From positions 1-13,068 of the forward strand of contig UQEY01000048.1 in NCBI GenBank assembly GCA_900540235.1: DNA of 13,068 bases, written 5' to 3'. The DNA comes from an uncultured Eubacteriales bacterium. GTDB taxonomy: Bacteria; Bacillota; Clostridia; Oscillospirales; Acutalibacteraceae. The position numbers and the translations under genes are program-made. Every line of letters starts with the position of its first letter. Position 1 is the first letter of the stretch. The notes beneath the pieces are model-generated. The model was not told the origin of the DNA and searched no databases. It saw nothing but the letters and a program-made list of their open reading frames with translations. Positions 1 to 6,596 of this stretch are shown here, piece after piece.

Positions 1-30
1 CGGCTTGAACTCGATGTTCAAGCCGTTTTT
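1..30 (+). terminator. Intrinsic terminator of an off-window gene
   Basis: A perfect 10-bp stem (CGGCTTGAAC, positions 1-10, with GTTCAAGCCG, positions 16-25) closes a 5-nt loop and is followed by five T residues on the plus strand. This is the classic form of a rho-independent terminator for a plus-strand gene lying left of the window. It faces the minus-strand operon that ends at 161, so it may also help insulate convergent transcription, but the bases that would show a U-tract for the minus strand lie outside the window. Confidence 0.75.
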
Positions 31-57
31 CAAATTGTAATTTATTAGAATGTTTCC

Positions 58-81
58 GGCAGGAGCAAGCCCCTGCCCTAC
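58..81 (-). repeat. GTAG palindromic repeat, copy A
   Basis: Read on the minus strand this 24-bp element starts GTAGG, followed by the stem GGCAGG, an 8-nt loop GGCTTGCT and the stem CCTGCC. It is 21/24 identical to copy B at 3701-3724 and has the same loop as copy C. It lies about 80 bp beyond the stop codon of the 161-1138 gene, in the same orientation as that gene. The GTAG foot plus hairpin architecture is that of REP elements served by RAYT transposases (family knowledge); the link to the transposase at 12752 is inferred. Confidence 0.7.
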
Positions 82-160
82 GAACAGTCCTGCTGAATTT
101 TTAAAACTCGGCACGGTTTAGCCACTTTATCGACAGTCTGTTTTTATATCATATTATTTT

Positions 161-1138
161 TCACTTTGCAAGGTAAAGAGCAGATGTGTCAATATTTGTG
201 TTGTCAACATACCAAGTATTGCCAATCTTTACTACAAAAACTTCTTGTGTTGCAACGCTCTTACCGTCGGCGAGTGTAACATCAACTGTGCATTTAGCAA
301 CAGATTTGATATCGTTTGAACAGTCAAGCTTTTCAAATGCACCAATCATATCTGATTTAGGAGTGCTTTTTTCCTCATCTTTAAGAGCGAATGAATCAGC
401 TTTTGCTTCGCCCGAAGCGGCAACAGGAGTAATTCTTTCCTTGTACTGAGCAATGTAAGCGTCTTTGTCTGCATCGTTAAGTTCCGCAGACTCTTTAACT
501 GTAGCGGTAAACTTGTAATCATTTCCGAACATTTCCTGATACTTACCGGTAGAAGCTTTCTGAACTACGGTTTTGCCGTCGGCACCGAGTTCTTCTTCAG
601 CACCGGTGAGTGACTTACCATAGTTGCTTACATTTGATTCAAATACGGAAAACATAAAGTCTGTATCCATATATTCGTCACCGTAAACTGCTTTTCTTAC
701 TTCACTAAGCTTAGCGAAATAGTCGTTAAATACAGCGTCAATATTGTCAAGACCGTATTTTTGAACGAGCTCAACATAATAGTCATACATAGTGTCGTAA
801 ACTTCGTCGGTCTTTTTAATTTCTTCGTCTGTACCTGTACCTACGAATGAAGCTTTTTCGGCGTCCTCATTGATATAAGGGAGCATATAAGCGTTTGTTA
901 CAAACTTGCCGAACTTCTGATTCTTTGATACAAGTGTGTTTTTATAAGCGTTGTAGCCGTCACCTGTTTGAACGATAGTGTCAACATAAGCCTGAGCTAC
1001 TTTGTCGGCAGAGAAGCCTGTGTATCTTGTTGTGAATGCAAAAATTGTGATAAGTACAAGCACAACTGCAACCACAACACCGGCAACTACTGCATAAAGA
1101 GCGGCGTTAAAGCCTTTCTTTTCTTTTGTTTCAGCCAT
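161..1138 (-). CDS. Single-pass membrane protein of unknown function
   Basis: The 325-residue protein is not recognised. A lysine-rich cytoplasmic start (residues 1-9) is followed by one strong membrane segment (about 12-35). The remaining ~290 residues are polar and rich in Asp, Glu, Lys and Tyr, and should lie outside the membrane. There is no lipobox and no obvious signal-peptidase site, so it is probably anchored. The C-terminal 60 residues look like a small beta domain ending in a GNTWYVDN-type strand, as in NTF2-like or lipoprotein-like extracytoplasmic domains. Two cysteines (273 and 283) could form a disulfide. The start is supported by an AAGGAGGG ribosome site, and the gene begins 13 nt behind the symporter stop, so the two are surely cotranscribed. 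It may assist or sense something for the transporter, but nothing in the sequence proves this. Confidence 0.8.
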   Translation of the reverse strand: MAETKEKKGFNAALYAVVAGVVVAVVLVLITIFAFTTRYTGFSADKVAQAYVDTIVQTGDGYNAYKNTLVSKNQKFGKFVTNAYMLPYINEDAEKASFVGTGTDEEIKKTDEVYDTMYDYYVELVQKYGLDNIDAVFNDYFAKLSEVRKAVYGDEYMDTDFMFSVFESNVSNYGKSLTGAEEELGADGKTVVQKASTGKYQEMFGNDYKFTATVKESAELNDADKDAYIAQYKERITPVAASGEAKADSFALKDEEKSTPKSDMIGAFEKLDCSNDIKSVAKCTVDVTLADGKSVATQEVFVVKIGNTWYVDNTNIDTSALYLAK

Positions 1139-1151
1139 AACTAATCCCTCC

Positions 1152-2699
1152 TTACTCTGAAGCTTCTTCGCTTAATTCTTCAATTTCTCTGCTTACTTCT
1201 TCAGCTTCTGCTTCTTCTTTGCTCTGAGCTTCTCTCTTTTCAGCGAGTGCTTGAGTAATTCTTGCTTTCTTTTCGCCTGTCATATCATAGAAGAGGATAG
1301 GGATAAATTGAAGAATAACAAAGATAGCAGGGATGATTGTGTAAATCATTAAGAAACGAGAAAGTACAGTGTCATCCTGTGATGCATAAGCAACATTAGG
1401 GTCGGTTGAAATCTTGTACTGGCTCCAAGTGTAAACAAGCCACGGACCGAGGAACTTTGTAAATGCAGAAGCAATCTTTGAGAAAAGACCGTAACCTGCA
1501 TAAGCAAGACCTTCCTGCCTTTTGCCTGTCTTGTATTCCATTTCGTCAACGCAGTCTGCAATCATAATGTTAGGTGTAACATTTGTGTTACCGTGCTGGA
1601 TACCGCAGAAGAAGTTGAGGATAAGGAACGGAACGATAAGAGTTGAGTTGAAGCCGATACCCTTTGATACTAAGTAAAGAATTGCCATTGCGGAAGCACC
1701 GTAGCAGCAGAAGATAATAAATGTCTTCTTTGTTGAGAACTTTTTAAGAACTAAGTTAACAAGAAGCGTACCTACTGCAGTACCGATACCCATAGGAAGC
1801 ATAAGAGCAAGCTTTAAGCCCTTTGAACCGAGAAGGTAAATAGCAATGTAAAGTGAAACAGTACCGTAAACACCACGACCGAAGCCGAATACCTTAGTAA
1901 GAGAAACCATAAGAAGGTTCTTGTTTGTGAATACGAGCTTGATTGATTCCAAAAGTGAAACATTTTCGGATGTGTAAGGTACACGCTCTTTGTTATTAGC
2001 AAAGAAAATCATAACAAAGATAATCATACCGAGTGCGCAGATAGCGGTTGAAATGATAAGGTCGATACCTTGACCCTCAGCATTCTTAAACTGCTGCTGA
2101 CCCATAAGTGCCTTCATAAGAGCACCAACTACGATAATAACTACCTGTCCGCCTGACTGACCTACCGAACGAAGGAAAGAAGCGATTGAAATAGCACTGC
2201 TTCTTTCTGCTGGGTTAGGTGAGCAAAGCGCACCGAAACAGTTTGACGGTGATTCAACAGCACACGATACTGCGGTGTAAAGACAATAAATAACTATCAT
2301 CCAAACAGAAGCAAGACCGAATGATGTTGTGTTAGGTGCAACGAATACAAGCATTGAAATGATAGCAAGCGGAATTGCACCGAAGCCGACCCAAGGCTTA
2401 ACTTTACCGAGCTTTGTTTTAGTTCTGTCAACAAGAACGCCGATAACAAGCTCGCAGATAGCACCTACAAAACCTGCAATGAGGAATACAACCTCAACAA
2501 TGTGAGAAAGTGAAGCTGAGTCAAAGCCCTTTCCCTTGAATGCGAAGTCAGCAAAGAAGGTTGTGGTATAGTCCGGCATCCAGCCTGTTAAAAGAGCTAC
2601 GCCGAAAAGACCGATACCGAAAGTAGCAACCTCTGACGGCTTCATGTACTTTTTGGTTGCTGCCGTTACTTTTTCTTTGGCAGCTTTGGTTTTAGCCAT
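1152..2699 (-). CDS. GPH-family (MelB-like) sugar:cation symporter
   Basis: A 515-residue, 12-helix major facilitator protein of the glycoside-pentoside-hexuronide family, expected to import a sugar or glycoside with Na+ or H+. Family marks visible are the loop 2-3 motif DRTKTKLGKVKPWV (residues 91-104), the PNPAERSSAIS segment (161-171), and the central-loop motif MEYKTGKRQEG (387-397), which resembles the family's D-Y-x-x-x-K-T-G-x-R-x-E signature. The protein is slightly longer than most members because of a charged, Glu/Lys-rich, probably helical C-terminal tail (about 478-515). The start has an AAAGGGG ribosome site 7 nt upstream and lies downstream of a strong extended -10 promoter. The substrate cannot be read from the sequence, and no glycosidase sits in this operon; the nearest is the GH95 gene at 10671. 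Confidence 0.9.
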   Translation of the reverse strand: MAKTKAAKEKVTAATKKYMKPSEVATFGIGLFGVALLTGWMPDYTTTFFADFAFKGKGFDSASLSHIVEVVFLIAGFVGAICELVIGVLVDRTKTKLGKVKPWVGFGAIPLAIISMLVFVAPNTTSFGLASVWMIVIYCLYTAVSCAVESPSNCFGALCSPNPAERSSAISIASFLRSVGQSGGQVVIIVVGALMKALMGQQQFKNAEGQGIDLIISTAICALGMIIFVMIFFANNKERVPYTSENVSLLESIKLVFTNKNLLMVSLTKVFGFGRGVYGTVSLYIAIYLLGSKGLKLALMLPMGIGTAVGTLLVNLVLKKFSTKKTFIIFCCYGASAMAILYLVSKGIGFNSTLIVPFLILNFFCGIQHGNTNVTPNIMIADCVDEMEYKTGKRQEGLAYAGYGLFSKIASAFTKFLGPWLVYTWSQYKISTDPNVAYASQDDTVLSRFLMIYTIIPAIFVILQFIPILFYDMTGEKKARITQALAEKREAQSKEEAEAEEVSREIEELSEEASE

Positions 2700-2733
2700 T
2701 AAAAAACCCCTTTTCGTAAAAATTTTTCAACTC

Positions 2734-2762
2734 ATTATAGCACCATATTTTAATAAACTCAA
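2734..2762 (-). promoter_or_regulatory. Promoter of the symporter operon
   Basis: On the minus strand, a -35 box TTGAGT (2757-2762) is followed by a 17-bp spacer and a perfect -10 box TATAAT (2734-2739). The base triplet TGC just before the -10 makes an extended -10 element. Predicted transcription starts near 2727, leaving a leader of about 28 nt. The -35 boxes of this promoter and the tauE promoter are about 94 bp apart in very AT-rich DNA. Confidence 0.8.
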
Positions 2763-2856
2763 TACTATTTTTAACTTTTATTTAACTTATTTTTAACAAA
2801 ATTAATTATTTATTAAATATATATAAATTAATAGACACAAATCAAAAATGTGTATG

Positions 2857-2884
2857 TTGACTTTGGTGCTTTTGCGAATATAAT
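2857..2884 (+). promoter_or_regulatory. Promoter of the TauE/SafE gene
   Basis: The -35 box TTGACT (2857-2862) and a perfect -10 box TATAAT (2879-2884) are separated by 16 bp. Transcription should begin near 2891, so an in-frame ATG at 2850 lies upstream of the transcript and cannot be the real start. This fixes the coding start at 2934, which has its own ribosome site. Confidence 0.8.
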
Positions 2885-2933
2885 GTATCTTATATATTTT
2901 GGAAAAATAAGATATACAAAAGGGAATGATATT

Positions 2934-3704
2934 ATGCTTATAAAATTTATAGTATGCCTTGTTGCAGGTCTCGGCGCAGGACTCGGTACCGGTTTTGCAG
3001 GTATGAGTGCTGCTGCGGTAATCAGTCCTATGCTCATCACTTTTTTAGGCGTTGACCCTTATATGGCTGTAGGTGTTGCTCTTGCGAGTGATGTTTTGGC
3101 AAGTGCAGTTTCTGCATATAACTATGGCAAAAATAAAAATATTGATGTTAAAAACGGTATTGTTATGATGATTTTTGTCCTGCTTTTTACTTTGGTTGGA
3201 AGCTTTGTTTCAAGCAAGGTGCCGAGCACCACGATGGGTAGCTTTTCAATGCTTATGACTTTGCTTTTAGGTGTTAAATTTATTGTTAAACCTGTTACCG
3301 AGCCAAAATCGAGGCTTACTGACGCCACAACAAAGCAAAAAATAATTCGTTCGGCATTAAGCGGTGCTATGGTTGGCTTTATTTGCGGTTTTATCGGCGC
3401 AGGCGGCGGAATGATGATGCTCCTTGTGCTTACAACCGTTCTCGGATATGAACTTAAAACAGCAGTAGGCACAAGCGTTTTTGTTATGTCATTCACGGCA
3501 CTTACGGGTTGCGTCAGCCATTTCACTATCGGCGGTTTTCCTGATGTTTGGACGCTTGTTTTCTGCATTGTCAGTACACTGGTTTTTGCTCAAGTAGCTT
3601 CTTATTTTGCAAATAAAGCCAAGCCTGAAACACTCAACCGTATAACCGGCGTAATTCTTGTGATTTTAGGCATTGCAATGATTATTGTGAATAAGGTTAA
3701 GTAG
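2934..3704 (+). CDS. TauE/SafE-family membrane permease
   Basis: A 256-residue membrane protein with about eight hydrophobic segments. It shows the internal duplication typical of the TauE/SafE (DUF81) family: a glycine-rich first-half motif GLGAGLGTGFAGMSAAAV near the N-terminus, echoed in the second half by GFICGFIGAGGGMMML. Characterised members export sulfite, sulfoacetate or other organosulfur anions, but the family is broad and the substrate here is unknown. The start at 2934 is chosen because an AAAAGGG ribosome site lies about 10 nt upstream and the promoter's predicted transcription start (near 2891) lies between the in-frame ATG at 2850 and this one. It is monocistronic. Its TAG stop is formed by the first bases of a GTAG palindromic repeat, a possible sign that the repeat landed on or very near the original 3' end. 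Confidence 0.88.
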   Translation: MLIKFIVCLVAGLGAGLGTGFAGMSAAAVISPMLITFLGVDPYMAVGVALASDVLASAVSAYNYGKNKNIDVKNGIVMMIFVLLFTLVGSFVSSKVPSTTMGSFSMLMTLLLGVKFIVKPVTEPKSRLTDATTKQKIIRSALSGAMVGFICGFIGAGGGMMMLLVLTTVLGYELKTAVGTSVFVMSFTALTGCVSHFTIGGFPDVWTLVFCIVSTLVFAQVASYFANKAKPETLNRITGVILVILGIAMIIVNKVK

Positions 3705-3724
3705 GGCGGGGGTTTACTCCTGCC
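3701..3724 (+). repeat. GTAG palindromic repeat, copy B
   Basis: The element starts GTAGG, followed by stem GGCGGG, loop GGTTTACT and stem CCTGCC (one G-U pair). The TAG of its GTAG head is the stop codon of the TauE/SafE gene. With copy C, 13 bp further on in the opposite orientation, it forms an inverted pair that matches at 18 of 24 positions, resembling the paired REP units (BIMEs) of enterobacteria. No T-tract follows. Confidence 0.7.
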
Positions 3725-3737
3725 GTAAGACCTGTTC

Positions 3738-3761
3738 GGATGGAGCAAGCCCCATCCCTAC
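3738..3761 (-). repeat. GTAG palindromic repeat, copy C
   Basis: On the minus strand: GTAGG, stem GGATGG, loop GGCTTGCT and stem CCATCC. The loop equals that of copy A while both stem arms differ in a compensating way (GGCAGG/CCTGCC against GGATGG/CCATCC). This covariation argues that the hairpin itself is selected. It is the tail-to-tail partner of copy B. Confidence 0.7.
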
Positions 3762-3786
3762 GAAAATCTAAATTTTATAGACTTTT

Positions 3787-3813
3787 GTAGGGGTCTGCGT
3801 CCCCGACGACCCG
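3787..3813 (+). repeat. GTAG repeat, divergent copy D
   Basis: This 27-bp element keeps the GTAGGGG head but has a different body: the arms GGGTC (3791-3795) and GACCC (3808-3812) enclose a 12-nt loop. It belongs to the same head-plus-hairpin class as the other copies but to another subfamily. It sits in the gene-free stretch behind the TauE/SafE gene. Confidence 0.5.
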
Positions 3814-3821
3814 TTAAGATA

Positions 3822-3866
3822 AATAATTATTTATTGTTAATAATTATTTATTGTTAATAATTATTT
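3822..3866 (+). repeat. AT-rich 17-bp tandem repeat
   Basis: Two perfect head-to-tail copies of the 17-mer AATAATTATTTATTGTT (3822-3838 and 3839-3855) are followed by the first 11 bases of a third (3856-3866). Each unit contains the palindrome AATAATTATT. The array lies about 20 bp upstream of a weak candidate promoter for the small P-loop gene, so it could be a repeated operator or simply slippage-prone DNA. No other content was seen in 3867-3935. Confidence 0.85.
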
Positions 3867-3883
3867 CACTAAACATTAATCGT

Positions 3884-3913
3884 TTGTTTTTTGCATATTC
3901 TTAATTGTATGAT
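3884..3913 (+). promoter_or_regulatory. Candidate promoter of the small P-loop gene
   Basis: A TTGTTT box (3884-3889) and TATGAT (3908-3913) are spaced by 18 bp. Both differ from consensus, and in DNA this AT-rich such matches arise by chance, so this is tentative. The predicted transcript would start near 3920, about 45 nt ahead of the start codon. Confidence 0.35.
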
Positions 3914-3965
3914 ATTGTTACTGTAGCAAATAAAATTGCAAAATATTTTTAAAGGGGTATCTATT

Positions 3966-4367
3966 ATGGTAGAGTATATTACAGGCATTAACGGAATAGG
4001 CAAAACAAGAGTGCTCAGTGAAGCTTGTGTTCAAACAGCGAAAGAAAGCACGGGAAATGTAATTTTTGTTGACAATTCAAATAAACTTTCAACCGTTCTT
4101 CCAAGCAATATCAGGCTTATAAATATTAATGATTTTGCTATTTCCGGTGCTAATGTGCTTTGCGGTTTTCTTGTCGGTCTTTGCGCAAGCGACTATGACT
4201 TGACCGATGTTTTTGTTGATTCAACTGTTGATATTATTAACAATAACAACACCAATATGGAAGACTTTTTTGAAGTTTTGACAATAATATCCGAGCAAAC
4301 AGGCGTCAACTTCCATTTTGCCGTTTGTGACAAATATGTGCCGGAGCTTTCATACCAATCAAATTGA
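3966..4367 (+). CDS. Small P-loop NTPase-like protein
   Basis: A 133-residue protein carrying a perfect Walker A motif, GINGIGKT (residues 7-14), at its very start, followed by beta-alpha alternation (a VIFVD strand at 32-36) and a possible Walker B strand VFVD (82-85). It is about half the size of an ordinary ABC or AAA ATPase domain and has no visible ABC signature, so it looks like a stand-alone nucleotide-binding fold rather than a transporter subunit. The start at 3966 is preferred because AAAGGGG precedes it by 9 nt; an in-frame ATG at 3936 has no ribosome site. The gene stands alone between repeats, with copy E five bases after its stop and a repeat-derived terminator behind. I do not recognise the family, and no function is assigned. 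Confidence 0.7.
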   Translation: MVEYITGINGIGKTRVLSEACVQTAKESTGNVIFVDNSNKLSTVLPSNIRLININDFAISGANVLCGFLVGLCASDYDLTDVFVDSTVDIINNNNTNMEDFFEVLTIISEQTGVNFHFAVCDKYVPELSYQSN

Positions 4368-4372
4368 CAAAC

Positions 4373-4395
4373 GGGCGAACAATGTTCGCCCTTAC
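4373..4395 (-). repeat. GTAG palindromic repeat, copy E
   Basis: On the minus strand it reads GTAAGG (one change in the head), stem GGCGAAC, loop ATT and stem GTTCGCC. It has the same stem as copy G inside the transposase gene (18 of 22 bases equal, with three differences in the loop). It starts five bases after the stop of the small P-loop gene, in inverse orientation, and its head faces that of copy F 16 bp away. Confidence 0.75.
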
Positions 4396-4411
4396 AAACA
4401 ATACAAATTTC

Positions 4412-4443
4412 GTAGGGGCGGATATCATCCGCCTGTTTTTTAT
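4412..4443 (+). terminator. GTAG repeat copy F acting as terminator
   Basis: Copy F (4412-4433) has GTAGG, a 7-bp stem GGCGGAT/ATCCGCC and a 3-nt loop ATC. It is followed by TGTTTTTTATG, so on the plus strand it forms a good intrinsic terminator for the small P-loop gene. It lies in the 81-bp gap between two converging genes. On the minus strand, behind eutC, the hairpin is preceded by A-rich DNA but no U-tract follows, so termination there would be weaker. Compared with copies E and G the stem bases change in pairs (GAT/ATC against AAC/GTT). Confidence 0.7.
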
Positions 4444-4448
4444 GTTTT

Positions 4449-5210
4449 TTATAATTTTAAACCAAGTCCGCTTGTTTTTTGCTCAAGCATTTTTTCAATA
4501 ATTTCAGCTATGTATGCACCTGCTTCTGTCGGGTGCATTCCTTTTTTGCTTATGTTTGACACAACGGTGTAGTCTGATTCACTCATATTGGGGCGTGCGT
4601 TATATGCAATGTATGCAGACATACTTTCGCCGTTTGAAAGTCCCGGTCGCTCGCCGATAAGTACGCATGTTACCTTTGCCTTTAACAGCGGAGCAATCTC
4701 CCTTGCTGTGTTAACCCTGCAATATCTTACAAAAAACGGAGTACCGATACTTATTCCCGTTTCTTCAAGGCTGAGATTAATAACGCTGAAAAGGTCGCCG
4801 ACATTTGCCCCTATTGACGGAGCGGATAAACCGTCGCCGCAGTAGATTTGAACATCAATATCTTTTTTGCACTTTTTAAGCAAAATTTGTTTTTGGCTTT
4901 CAGGTATAATTCTTCCCCAATCGGGGCGGGTAAGCATATCATATTTGCTTTCGCACTTTGTTCTTATTTCAAAAAGACCAAGCTTTTCAATCGTTTCTTT
5001 TTCAACTTCAAGCATAACGGCGTCGTTTGCCGCTGCGTGGTCTGCTCTAAATCTTAAATAAGGCATAGTTTTGTACCTTGTGCCGGCTCTGCCGATACCG
5101 ATTCTTGCGTCGGTAAATTTTTTTAGGCTTTCCATCGCTTTAGGGTCTTGGCTTTTTGTTAAAAGCAGTGAATGCATAGGAATAGCTGTTATATCTTTAA
5201 TATTTTCCAT
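4449..5210 (-). CDS. eutC: Ethanolamine ammonia-lyase small subunit EutC
   Basis: This is the 253-residue light chain of adenosylcobalamin-dependent ethanolamine ammonia-lyase, which with EutB converts ethanolamine to acetaldehyde and ammonia in the cytoplasm. Family motifs are clear: DARIGIGRAGTR (34-45), RFRADHAAANDAV (53-65), and the C-terminal block GERPGLSNGESMSAY (186-200), followed by MLEQKTSGLG near the end. It is shorter than the ~295-residue enterobacterial chain mainly at the N-terminus, as is common in Firmicutes. The start at 5210 is chosen over in-frame positions inside eutB because a GAGGTGAA ribosome site sits just upstream and overlaps the end of eutB; the gap to the eutB stop is 10 nt. 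It is the last gene of eutABC. Nothing looks damaged. Confidence 0.95.
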   Translation of the reverse strand: MENIKDITAIPMHSLLLTKSQDPKAMESLKKFTDARIGIGRAGTRYKTMPYLRFRADHAAANDAVMLEVEKETIEKLGLFEIRTKCESKYDMLTRPDWGRIIPESQKQILLKKCKKDIDVQIYCGDGLSAPSIGANVGDLFSVINLSLEETGISIGTPFFVRYCRVNTAREIAPLLKAKVTCVLIGERPGLSNGESMSAYIAYNARPNMSESDYTVVSNISKKGMHPTEAGAYIAEIIEKMLEQKTSGLGLKL

Positions 5211-5220
5211 ATTGTTCACC

Positions 5221-6585
5221 TCACTGCATAAAAATTGTTGGGTCGCCGGCAAGCTCTGTAAGCTTTCCGTTTTCCATAATGCCGAATTTTTCAAGACAGT
5301 TTTCAAATTCTTTAATCGGTCGTTTATTCAGCATTTCACGAACCGTAGCAATATCGTGGAAACCTGTTGACTGATACATAAGCATAATGTCGTCACCCTC
5401 CGGTACGCCCATAACATATCTGCAACCGCTTGAAGCAAGCATAACGAGGAGAGAGTCAACATCGTTTTGGTCGGCTTTCATATGGTTTGTGTAGCAGATG
5501 TCGCACCCCATAGGTAAACCGTGAAACAGACCGCAAAAAATGTCTTCAAGCGAAGCTCTGATTAACTCCTTTGTGTCATAAATATATTCAGGACCTATAA
5601 AACCTACCACTGTGTTAACAAGAAACGGCTTGTAGTGCCTTGCAAGACCGTAGCACCTTGCTTCCATAGTTTGCTGGTCGGCGCCGCCGTGACCGTTTGA
5701 TGAAAGCTCTGAGCCTTGACCCGTTTCAAAATACATATAGTTTGGACCTTCGGCTGTCGATTTTTCTTTCATCATATCGTTAGCCTCTTTAAGCATATTA
5801 ACCGTAACACCGAAAGAAGCCAAACTTACTTCACTTCCCGCTATCGACTGAAAGCAAAGGTCCATAGGTACACCTTTTTCAAGTGCTTTCATTTGAGTTG
5901 TAATGTGCGACAAAACACAAATCTGAGTAGGTATTTCAAGCCTTGTTTTAACATCGTTAAAAAGGTTCAGTATGTCCCTCGTGCTTTCAAGTGTGTCAAC
6001 GGCAGGGTTTAAACCGAGTACAGCGTCACCGACACCATAACTCAATCCCTCAAGAAGCGAAGAAGTAACGCCTTTTACACTGTCGGTCGGGTGATTAGGC
6101 TGAAGTCGTGAGGAAAATGTGCCGCTTTTGCCGATTGTCGTGTTGCAATGTGCCGTAACTTCAAGTTTTGACGAAACATACATCAAGTCAAGATTACTCA
6201 TAAGTTTGCAAACCGACGCAATCACTTCGCTTGAAAGCCCTTTTGAAAGTGTAGAAAGTTCATCGTATGTGCGTTTGCTGTCAAGTATGTACTCCCTCAA
6301 ATCACCTATGGTAATACCCTTGACCTGTTCGTAAATTTCCTTGGCTAAATCGTCAAGTATAATTCTGGTTACGCTGTCCTTGTCATAGTCAATCGCAGGG
6401 TTTTCAGTAATGTCTTTAACGGTTAAATCTGCAAGCACAACTTTTGCCGCAACTCTTTCAAGGTCGCTTTTTGCACCTACCCCTGCAAGCGTGTCGCCGC
6501 TCTTTTTTTCATTCGCTTTTGCAAGTACTTCCTTGATTGAAGAAAAAGAATATATATTGTTGTAAAGGCTCGTTTTAAGTTCCAT
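5221..6585 (-). CDS. eutB: Ethanolamine ammonia-lyase large subunit EutB
   Basis: The 454-residue catalytic TIM-barrel subunit of ethanolamine ammonia-lyase, almost exactly the length of the E. coli chain (453). The substrate-binding residues known from the E. coli enzyme fall at the same numbers here: Arg160 and Gln162 (SSRLQPNHP), Asn193 (GLNP), Glu287 (YFETGQGSE) and Asp362 (CDICYTNH). The active site is therefore intact. The start is backed by an AAGAGGAA ribosome site that begins at the eutA stop codon, leaving an 11-nt gap. It is the middle gene of eutABC, so large subunit, small subunit and reactivase are made together. The acetaldehyde product would need enzymes encoded elsewhere, since no eutE, eutG or eutD is in the window. 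Confidence 0.97.
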   Translation of the reverse strand: MELKTSLYNNIYSFSSIKEVLAKANEKKSGDTLAGVGAKSDLERVAAKVVLADLTVKDITENPAIDYDKDSVTRIILDDLAKEIYEQVKGITIGDLREYILDSKRTYDELSTLSKGLSSEVIASVCKLMSNLDLMYVSSKLEVTAHCNTTIGKSGTFSSRLQPNHPTDSVKGVTSSLLEGLSYGVGDAVLGLNPAVDTLESTRDILNLFNDVKTRLEIPTQICVLSHITTQMKALEKGVPMDLCFQSIAGSEVSLASFGVTVNMLKEANDMMKEKSTAEGPNYMYFETGQGSELSSNGHGGADQQTMEARCYGLARHYKPFLVNTVVGFIGPEYIYDTKELIRASLEDIFCGLFHGLPMGCDICYTNHMKADQNDVDSLLVMLASSGCRYVMGVPEGDDIMLMYQSTGFHDIATVREMLNKRPIKEFENCLEKFGIMENGKLTELAGDPTIFMQ

Positions 6586-6596
6586 TTTTATTCCTC

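Noticed and set aside
2850..2933. Longer TauE/SafE start at 2850
   Set aside because: The ATG lies upstream of the -10 box of the only good promoter and has no ribosome site; the extension is not needed for the family.
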